From NCBI GenBank assembly GCA_017963875.1, contig JAGCTA010000116.1, positions 1 through 14,191 of the forward strand: 14,191 bases of DNA. Direction: 5' to 3'. The position numbers and the translations under genes were made by a program. The stretch's first letter is position 1; each line of letters opens with the position of its first letter. Below are positions 7,477 through 12,739 of this stretch, piece by piece. The stretch is from Victivallales bacterium (GTDB lineage Bacteria > Verrucomicrobiota > Lentisphaeria > Oligosphaerales > Oligosphaeraceae). The notes beneath the pieces are model-generated. The model saw nothing but the letters and a program-made list of their open reading frames with translations. It had not been told where the DNA came from and did no database searches.

Positions 7477-7532
7477 ACACTAGTTGTTTTGCAAAGACAT
7501 TTGGGAATAACTACCTTATTCCCAGCGGATCA
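7465..7532 (-). promoter_or_regulatory. Candidate antiterminator of the aroF leader
   Basis: On the minus strand the segment TGATCCGC (7532 to 7525) is exactly complementary to GCGGATCA (7472 to 7465), the 5' arm of the terminator. If this 8-bp pairing forms, the terminator cannot. A third, competing hairpin, CCAGTGG with CCGCTGG just upstream, would sequester the first segment. A six-codon frame, Met-Ile-Arg-Trp-Glu-stop, overlaps the segment (7516-7533), but its ribosome-binding site is poor. The complementarity is seen directly; its regulatory use is inference, and the signal sensed is unknown. Confidence 0.45.
7502..7524 (-). other. Perfect leader hairpin upstream of the terminator
   Basis: A 9-bp perfect inverted repeat (tgggaataa / ttattccca) with a 5-nt loop. 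It lies between the candidate antiterminator segment (7525-7532) and the terminator, so it would stack inside the antiterminator helix. It has no U tract and is not a terminator itself. Confidence 0.55.
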
Positions 7533-7694
7533 TGCCCACTGGAATTGCTAAAGTAGAAATAGCCCCAATAGTTTCTCATTGATGAGTTCTTGTCTTCGCA
7601 GTTTTGTTGTTTCTGTTAATGGATGTCTTCGATTTTAGTGGATTTCTTCTGCCGCGAACGGCATACAATTCCATCTTCTTCAAAAACATTTTTT

Positions 7695-7723
7695 AAAATA
7701 TCATTAGTTTCTGCTGTTGTCAA
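7695..7723 (-). promoter_or_regulatory. Sigma-70-like promoter for the aromatic operon
   Basis: On the minus strand a perfect -35 TTGACA (7718-7723) is followed by a 17-bp spacer and -10 TATTTT (7695-7700). The predicted transcript would begin near 7688 and carry a leader of roughly 415 nt before aroF. No equally good promoter was found between the terminator and aroF. Confidence 0.55.
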
Positions 7724-7773
7724 TTGTTTTTTGAAAATTTTCCCTGGATATGTGGTGTTCTGTGGCTGTTAGT

Positions 7774-8358
7774 TTATTGTACTCCTTTATTTTCCATTCG
7801 TTCCAACCACGAGAAAAGGTCTGCAATTGAATCAGCAGAATAAAGCAAATCAACATAATCCGCAGTGGTATAGCCTTCTTGTATGGAACGCTTTAGCAAG
7901 GTTGTAACTCCATCATAATAGCCGTTGAGATTCAGCAATGCGACGGGCTTGGCTGGCTTCTGGTTTATCATGTCGATTTTTATGCGTTCCAATGCATCGA
8001 AGAGTTCATCCCAGGTTCCAAAACTTCCAGGCAGTGCAATGATGGCATCTGCCTGGTTGAACATCTCTGTCTTGCGTTCAGAAAGGTTTTCGGTCACGAT
8101 GGTCTGAGTCAGGCCTTGATACAGGAATTCCTCGGGTAACGCCTTGGTAAAGACGCCGATAGCGGTTCCGCCGTTTTTCAAAACCGCATCTGCCAGAATG
8201 GTCATTGTCCCTTCGCGTGAACCACCAAAGACAAGTGACATGCCACGTTGTGCAAGTCCTTTTCCAAGTTGTTCTACTGCATTAGTATAAGAAGCATCGG
8301 CAGGTATCGTTGCCCCGAGGTAGACCAAAACTTTCAAACTGTGTTGCAGAGTTGTCAT
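7774..8358 (-). CDS. LOG-family (lysine decarboxylase-like) Rossmann-fold protein
   Basis: A 194-residue cytoplasmic protein of the LOG/TIGR00730 type. Characterised members are cytokinin riboside 5'-monophosphate phosphoribohydrolases that release a free base from a nucleoside monophosphate; the real substrate in most bacteria is uncertain. Seen here are LVFGGSREGTMTILADAVL (42-60), the counterpart of the GGGxxGLM nucleotide motif but with Thr where Leu is usual, SERKTEMF (93-100) with the conserved Arg-Lys pair, and ALPGSFGTWDELFDAL (108-123), the counterpart of PGGxGTxxE with Ser replacing the second Gly. The length is normal. The ATG at 8358 is used, though no ribosome-binding sequence precedes it; a TTG at 8379, directly after the lipoprotein stop, would add seven residues and fit translational coupling. 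It is the last gene of a three-gene minus-strand group. Confidence 0.85.
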   Translation of the reverse strand: MTTLQHSLKVLVYLGATIPADASYTNAVEQLGKGLAQRGMSLVFGGSREGTMTILADAVLKNGGTAIGVFTKALPEEFLYQGLTQTIVTENLSERKTEMFNQADAIIALPGSFGTWDELFDALERIKIDMINQKPAKPVALLNLNGYYDGVTTLLKRSIQEGYTTADYVDLLYSADSIADLFSWLERMENKGVQ

Positions 8359-8379
8359 GAGTTTTGGAAAAACAGGCAA

Positions 8380-8832
8380 TCAATCGTCGATTGGGGTGAC
8401 CTTCACAATCTGACCAGGGAATCCAATCACCTTGCAATTAATGGTCTTGAAGACGATGTAGTCATTGGTGGTGACATAATAGCGGGGCGTGACAAGGAAA
8501 TCCGCGTTGTTGTTGACACAAGCGTTGTAAACGGCACCTTCACGAGCAATTTCAGCCGCGCCCTTGAAGAAAGGAATCAGACTGCCGCTGGCTCCTGTGC
8601 CAAAGTCCACGCCGACTGCTGTGTTGTTGACGCCCCATGTGAAAATTCCGAATAGTGAACTGACGGATGCTTCCGCCTCAATTGCCTGTTCGGATACCTT
8701 TACTGTTGGCTCGAAGTCCTTTTGGCAGGTGATTTCAATTTGAGCACCACTGCGGTTTGTGTCGATGGTTGTGCATCCTGCGGCGGCAAAGACAACGATT
8801 GCTGAAATAATGAGGCAAAGCAGTTTTTTCAT
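8380..8832 (-). CDS. Small lipoprotein of unknown function
   Basis: A 150-residue protein. MKKLLCLIISAIVVFAAAGC forms a lipoprotein signal peptide: two lysines, a hydrophobic core and lipobox A17-A18-G19-C20. Thr at +2 would send it to the outer membrane under the usual rule. The mature part (about 130 residues) has two Gly/Ala-rich hydrophobic stretches (SSLFGIFTWGVNNTAVGVDF and GSLIPFFKGAAEIAREGAVY) and a C-terminal half suggesting beta strands (VTPRYYVTTNDYIVFKTINC). The pattern of a short lipoprotein with a conserved NADFLVTPRY-like segment recalls small secreted proteins of the TRL-like type, but I do not recognise it firmly. The start at 8832 is set by the signal peptide and by AAAGGAA upstream. 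It lies between the transporter and the LOG gene, with its stop abutting a possible TTG start of the latter. Confidence 0.8.
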   Translation of the reverse strand: MKKLLCLIISAIVVFAAAGCTTIDTNRSGAQIEITCQKDFEPTVKVSEQAIEAEASVSSLFGIFTWGVNNTAVGVDFGTGASGSLIPFFKGAAEIAREGAVYNACVNNNADFLVTPRYYVTTNDYIVFKTINCKVIGFPGQIVKVTPIDD

Positions 8833-8902
8833 GAGAATGTTCCTTTTTGTGTGTTGTGTCAATAATTTCTGTTCTGAATAGATACCTTTTGAAAATGTTT
8901 CT

Positions 8903-8930
8903 ACTGTAATTTGGAAACCGAGGATTTCAA
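8903..8930 (-). promoter_or_regulatory. Possible promoter of the lipoprotein gene
   Basis: On the minus strand TTGAAA (8925-8930), a 16-bp spacer and TACAGT (8903-8908) lie about 70 bp before the lipoprotein start, in the 122-bp gap after the transporter gene. It is one of several weak matches in AT-rich DNA and is only a suggestion. Confidence 0.3.
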
Positions 8931-8954
8931 GATAACAGTTCATGCGATGATGAA

Positions 8955-9815
8955 TTAAACAGTCAAGCAAATGATTGCGGCGCAGCCAAGGAGAATGGCA
9001 AACAGTTTTTTCAGCGTGACCTGTTCATGCAGGAAGAGGGCGCTAAGTATAAAAGTTCCAAGAAAACTCATTTGAGCGATGGGATTGACGATGCTGGCGT
9101 TTCCGTAGGCATTCATCCGCGCCATGAAGAAAACGATGCCACAGACCAACGCGCCTGAAACGATGCCAATCGTCCATTCGTTTTTGTTTGGGAAGGAGAG
9201 ATGGCGGTCGCGAATCAATGCAAAGGCAAGTCCACCGATAATCCATGAGACTCCAGTGATGACGGTGACGCCGTTGACATCGGCCCCATGGGTGAATGCC
9301 CCTTTGTATGATAAAGACATTATGGCCCGCAGAATACATGCAACCAATGCAAGGGTGAACCCCATGGCAGTCTTATGGGCAATTTGCACATTGTTGTTGG
9401 AAGGCGGGATAAAGGCAATGATTGACAATGCGGCGCAGGCTATGCCGATAATCAGCAGACAGGTCAGCGGTTCGTTGAAAAGCAGGTAGCCGCCGATGAC
9501 GACCAGCACCATGTTCAGACGGAATATGGTCGAACTGATGCCTGCACTCTGGTATCTCATGGACTCGATGAGGAGCATATTGGAAATCACAGAAAGGAAT
9601 CCTGATGTGAATCCCCAGATGATTGTTGCGTTCCAATCGCTTACATCATTTATCAACCATGAGAGTCCCAAGACTTCAATCAAACCAACAATGGCTACAA
9701 AAGTGCCGCAGGACTTGTGCTCGGTTGACGCTTCGGAATTGTTGGCGAAGAGTTTGAATACAAAGTCATTGAAGGCGGCAAATGCAAGACAGCATAGTGC
9801 GTAGATGATGGCCAT
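8955..9815 (-). CDS. EamA/DMT-superfamily transporter
   Basis: A 286-residue, very hydrophobic inner-membrane protein of the drug/metabolite transporter type, with about ten membrane segments in two five-helix repeats. The first repeat ends with GGYLLFNEPLTCLLIIGIA and the second with ILSALFLHEQVTLKKLFAIL. These paired (N/H)E(P/Q)(L/V)T turns before the last helix of each repeat are typical of EamA domains. The length fits the family (about 280-300). The substrate cannot be read from sequence; members export or import amino acids, nucleotides, sugars or drugs. The ATG at 9815 gives a normal first helix (IIYALCCLAFAAFNDFVFKL), but no clear ribosome-binding site is seen. It is the first gene of the minus-strand group with the lipoprotein and LOG genes, and is divergent from the kinase gene. 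Nothing here ties it to aromatic amino acids beyond neighbourhood. Confidence 0.88.
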   Translation of the reverse strand: MAIIYALCCLAFAAFNDFVFKLFANNSEASTEHKSCGTFVAIVGLIEVLGLSWLINDVSDWNATIIWGFTSGFLSVISNMLLIESMRYQSAGISSTIFRLNMVLVVIGGYLLFNEPLTCLLIIGIACAALSIIAFIPPSNNNVQIAHKTAMGFTLALVACILRAIMSLSYKGAFTHGADVNGVTVITGVSWIIGGLAFALIRDRHLSFPNKNEWTIGIVSGALVCGIVFFMARMNAYGNASIVNPIAQMSFLGTFILSALFLHEQVTLKKLFAILLGCAAIICLTV

Positions 9816-9908
9816 GGGAACGGGTGGGTAATCTTATGTGGTTAATGGCGGGGAGGACAGACAATCAGATGAACTGTCAAATTTTAAACAAGATTTTAAC
9901 CTGTCAAC

Positions 9909-9936
9909 TTGCTTTTTACGTTAGAGATAATATACT
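9909..9936 (+). promoter_or_regulatory. Possible promoter of the kinase-permease operon
   Basis: TTGCTT (9909-9914), a 16-bp spacer and TATACT (9931-9936) lie about 40 bp before the kinase start. An imperfect inverted repeat, actctagg / ccagagt (9934-9953), overlaps the -10 and could be an operator. In the same 162-bp divergent gap the minus strand has TTGACA (9902-9907), a candidate -35 for the transporter with a poor 15-bp spacing, and the heptamer ctgtcaa occurs twice, 27 bp apart. Confidence 0.4.
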
Positions 9937-9977
9937 CTAGGCATTACCAGAGTGCAATAATTCAATAAAACTAAAGA

Positions 9978-11660
9978 ATGTCAGAAGAGACGCAACAAAT
10001 CATCGGAGAGGATTCAGAGGCAGGCAAATCGGCACAGCCTCTGCTGTCTGATGAGAGCGATTATCGGGAACAGGGTAAGACCCAGGTCATCCTGAAGGAC
10101 AAGGAGGGGCATCTGATTCCTGGTAAACCATTGGGAGAAGACCGTCGTTATCTGCATTTGCCTGGCTATGAGTTTCTTTCGCTGCTTGGGAAAGGCGGCA
10201 TGGGGAAGGTTTATTTGGCTCGCCAATTGAGCCTTGATCGATATGTTGCCATCAAAATGCTGCGAAGTGAAGTCGCGACGCCCATGTCGAATCTCGAGGG
10301 GGAGGCGCAGACGCTGGCGATGTTGAATCACCCGAATGTCATGGGGTGCTATGACATTATCCGCACGGACGACGGTTTGTTTCTTGTGATGGAGTACATT
10401 CCAGGCCGAATGACTGGAAGGATGCTGGTTGAAAGGTTCGGCGAGTTGAGTGAAAAAATCATGGTGAGGATTTTGCTTGATGTCGTCAGCGGTATGACCT
10501 ATATTTCCCAAAAGGGCTTTCTGCACCGCGACATGAAGCCAGACAATCTCATGATTTACCGTGAACAGTTTTATGAACTGCACAATGCGGAAGCATTGTT
10601 TGAAGACCCTGGCACTCGTGTCGTCATCTGCGATTTTGGTATTGCCGTTGCGGCAAATGGCAAAGACGTTTCTGGCAAGGTCATCGGCAGCCCCATGTAT
10701 ATGTCTCCAGAGCAGGCTTGCGCGGTGGAAAATCTGGATTTCCGTTCGGACATCTATTCCATTGGCTGTGTCGCCTATTACATGCTGACAGGGCAGGTAC
10801 CGTTTGATTTGAAGACGCGTGAGGAAGTCCTTGACTACAAGATGACCCATGATTTGCCCGATCCCCGTGAATACAATCCCAAAATCAGCCATGAACTTGC
10901 TCGGATAGTCATGAAGATGGGGCGTGTGATGCCCGATGACCGCTATCAGAGTTACGATGAGTTGCGGGATGACCTTGAGCGGCTGTCCACGGAGGAAAGC
11001 CGCTGGTTCAGCATCACCCGACACAAGACCAAGGCACGTTCCATGTGGAAGGGTATTGCATTCGGTGTGCTGATGGCGGTGCTTTGCCAGATAGGGTACG
11101 AGGTGTATGTTGATATATTGAAGCCGTTGTTTGCTCCCACGGAAGTCTCGTTGGCGAAGACTTTGGGATATTGGCGGCATAGCGATGCCCAACCTTGGCG
11201 GATTATTGCCGACGACCCTGATGAAAAAAGCGTTTTCATGCGTGGCAGTTCAGGGACTGGGCCGATTGTATTGATGCAACCGTTTACTCCAGGTACCGAA
11301 GTCTGTTTCAAGGCAAGGTTTTTCGGTGTCGGCAAGGTGTGTTTCGGCTTTATGAATGAACATGACGAGCAGGTGCTGATGAGGCTGGATTGGTATAGGA
11401 ACAGGGATGGCGGTGCCATGCCGTTTAGAATATCGTATGGCGAGGACAAAATGCCCGCTGGAAACGTGAAACAGACGACCCAGTTGGAATGGCTTACCAT
11501 TTCTTTGTCGATGGAAGAGGACAATGTGGTTTTCAAGGCGGACGGCAAGGTGCTGGCTGTTGCCTATCTGGTACTTCCTGAAGGCAATTGCAATTTCTTC
11601 ATGGATTCTTCTCAATGCCATGTTCTTGAAGTCAAGGACATCTATCGGAGAACCAAATGA
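9978..11660 (+). CDS. Membrane-anchored Hanks-type serine/threonine protein kinase
   Basis: 560 residues. A hydrophilic N-terminus (1-60) is followed by a complete kinase domain (about 64-337). It has the glycine loop LLGKGGMGKVY (69-79), VAIK with Lys93, HRDMKPDNLM (183-192) with catalytic Asp185 and Asn190, CDFG with Asp219, GSPMYMSPEQA (237-247) and DIYSIGCVAYYMLTG (258-272), so it should be active. A single membrane segment lies at about 357-376 (GKGIAF-like start, then GVLMAVLCQIGYEVYV). The remaining 180 or so residues would be outside the cytoplasm and look like a beta-rich, LamG/jelly-roll-like sensor (VCFKARFFGVGKVCFGFMNE, LEWLTISLSMEEDNVVFKAD, AYLVLPEGNCNFFMDSS); this fold is a guess. 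About 30 residues between catalytic loop and DFG exceed the usual spacing, a small insertion (about 194-213). The permease gene starts 18 nt downstream, suggesting one operon. Confidence 0.93.
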   Translation: MSEETQQIIGEDSEAGKSAQPLLSDESDYREQGKTQVILKDKEGHLIPGKPLGEDRRYLHLPGYEFLSLLGKGGMGKVYLARQLSLDRYVAIKMLRSEVATPMSNLEGEAQTLAMLNHPNVMGCYDIIRTDDGLFLVMEYIPGRMTGRMLVERFGELSEKIMVRILLDVVSGMTYISQKGFLHRDMKPDNLMIYREQFYELHNAEALFEDPGTRVVICDFGIAVAANGKDVSGKVIGSPMYMSPEQACAVENLDFRSDIYSIGCVAYYMLTGQVPFDLKTREEVLDYKMTHDLPDPREYNPKISHELARIVMKMGRVMPDDRYQSYDELRDDLERLSTEESRWFSITRHKTKARSMWKGIAFGVLMAVLCQIGYEVYVDILKPLFAPTEVSLAKTLGYWRHSDAQPWRIIADDPDEKSVFMRGSSGTGPIVLMQPFTPGTEVCFKARFFGVGKVCFGFMNEHDEQVLMRLDWYRNRDGGAMPFRISYGEDKMPAGNVKQTTQLEWLTISLSMEEDNVVFKADGKVLAVAYLVLPEGNCNFFMDSSQCHVLEVKDIYRRTK

Positions 11661-11671
11661 CAGGCGGGGAG
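11657..11671 (+). repeat. 15-bp direct repeat, copy 1
   Basis: atgacaggcggggag spans the kinase stop and the ribosome-binding site of the permease. An identical copy is at 11820-11834 inside the permease gene, where it codes for Met-Thr-Gly-Gly-Glu at the start of the Gly/Ser-rich insert. No function is known. Confidence 0.6.
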
Positions 11672-11678
11672 GGATAGC

Positions 11679-12731
11679 ATGGAACGTTTTGATTATTTCA
11701 TAAGGCGTCTTCTCTTGACTATTCCGACGTTTATCGGCATTACGCTGGTATGCTTTACAGTGATTCAGTTTGTGCCTGGCGGTCCTGTGGAACAGATGAT
11801 TCTGAGCATGAAAGGAGGGATGACAGGCGGGGAGAGTGCCGTGGGGTCATCTACAGGCAACAGCAATCCGACAGGGATTTCGGATGAGCAGCGCGCGGCA
11901 ATCGCCGCTCATTTCGGTTTTGACAAGCCATTTCATGTCAGGTATTGCAAATGGCTGCTGACAGACCGGATGGGCATGCGCATGGAATCGTACAAGTATC
12001 CGAACAAGACTGTCTGGCAGATGATAAGCGAGAGATTTCCCATATCATTGGTATTTGGGCTGACCGGATTTGTCTTTACGTATCTCGTATGCGTGCCGTT
12101 GGGGGTGATGAAGGCATTGAAACATGGCCATGCCTTTGATCTGCTGTCGAGCGTCATCGTATTTGTCGGATACGCCATTCCCGCGTTTGCATTGGGGATG
12201 ATCCTGAAAATGGTGCTGTGCGGAACAGTGGAAGGCTTTTTTGACATTTTCCCCGCGACTGGCTTCACATCGGTCAATTACAGCGAAATGGATTTTGTCG
12301 GCAAGTGCCGTGATTTGTTCATGCACATGTTTTTGCCGATTATTTGCTATATGACTGGCAGTTTTGCGGTTCTGACGCTGTTGATGAAAAATTCGCTTCT
12401 TGAGCAAATCAACAGCGATTATGTCCGAACGGTCTATGCAAAAGGCGGAAGCACGACACGCGTGCTATGGTGCCATGTGCTTCGAAATGCGCTTATTCCA
12501 ATTGCAACGGGGTTTGGCTCTGTCCTGACTCTGATGTTTGCGGGCTCCGTGATTATCGAGCGCATATTCGAGATTCCAGGCATGGGAAGCCTGAGCATGG
12601 AAGCCATCGTATCAAGGGATTATGCAGTGTTTATGGGCATTGTCGCCCTGACATCTCTGCTTGGACTGTTGGGGAACATCATTTCCGACTTCTGCTATGT
12701 GCTGATTGACCCGAGAATTTCGCTGAAGTGA
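11679..12731 (+). CDS. yejB: YejB-like ABC transporter permease (peptide/microcin C type)
   Basis: 350-residue inner-membrane permease of the DppB/OppB family. YejB-like marks are FVPGGPVEQMI near residue 31, a Gly/Ser-rich insert at about 45-66, HFGFDKPFHVRY before the second membrane segment and the C-terminal ISDFCYVLIDPRIS. About six membrane segments lie near 9-31, 122-146, 155-180, 216-238, 274-296 and 315-340. The EAA coupling loop for the ATPase is DYVRTVYAKGGSTTRVLWCHVLRNALIP (split around Gly256). YejB pairs with YejE, an ATPase and a periplasmic binding protein to import peptides; none of these lies in the window, so it appears here without partners. A strong ribosome-binding site (ggggaggg) precedes the start, 18 nt after the kinase stop. 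It converges with the next gene with only 8 nt between stops and no visible terminator. Confidence 0.87.
   Translation: MERFDYFIRRLLLTIPTFIGITLVCFTVIQFVPGGPVEQMILSMKGGMTGGESAVGSSTGNSNPTGISDEQRAAIAAHFGFDKPFHVRYCKWLLTDRMGMRMESYKYPNKTVWQMISERFPISLVFGLTGFVFTYLVCVPLGVMKALKHGHAFDLLSSVIVFVGYAIPAFALGMILKMVLCGTVEGFFDIFPATGFTSVNYSEMDFVGKCRDLFMHMFLPIICYMTGSFAVLTLLMKNSLLEQINSDYVRTVYAKGGSTTRVLWCHVLRNALIPIATGFGSVLTLMFAGSVIIERIFEIPGMGSLSMEAIVSRDYAVFMGIVALTSLLGLLGNIISDFCYVLIDPRISLK
11820..11834 (+). repeat. 15-bp direct repeat, copy 2
   Basis: Identical to 11657-11671, 163 bp downstream, in the variable Gly/Ser-rich segment of the permease. It may reflect a local duplication or chance in G-rich sequence. 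Confidence 0.6.
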
Positions 12732-12739
12732 ACCGCACA

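Larger units (their letters stand above)
7274..7773. other. Gene-poor leader region between the LOG-family gene and aroF
   Basis: About 500 bp with no convincing intact gene. It holds the promoter, hairpins and terminator described separately. An open frame without an ATG (minus strand, 7616-7768, 50 codons) reads like a protein fragment with the acidic stretch DILKNVFEEDGIVCRSRQKK. A 37-codon, very basic ATG frame lies at 7576-7689, also on the minus strand; neither has a ribosome-binding site. The last 165 bp before aroF contain a small inverted repeat (CGTAT, 5 bp, ATACG) near 7362-7376 that could be an operator, with no stronger support. Confidence 0.5.

Noticed and set aside
7516..7533. 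Met-Ile-Arg-Trp-Glu mini-frame as a classical Trp leader peptide
   Set aside because: It has one Trp only and a poor ribosome-binding site, and stalling there would mask the antiterminator segment, giving the wrong direction of control.
10014..11192. 392-codon open frame on the minus strand opposite the kinase
   Set aside because: It is the antisense shadow of a fully recognisable kinase, His/Gln-rich with no family motif.
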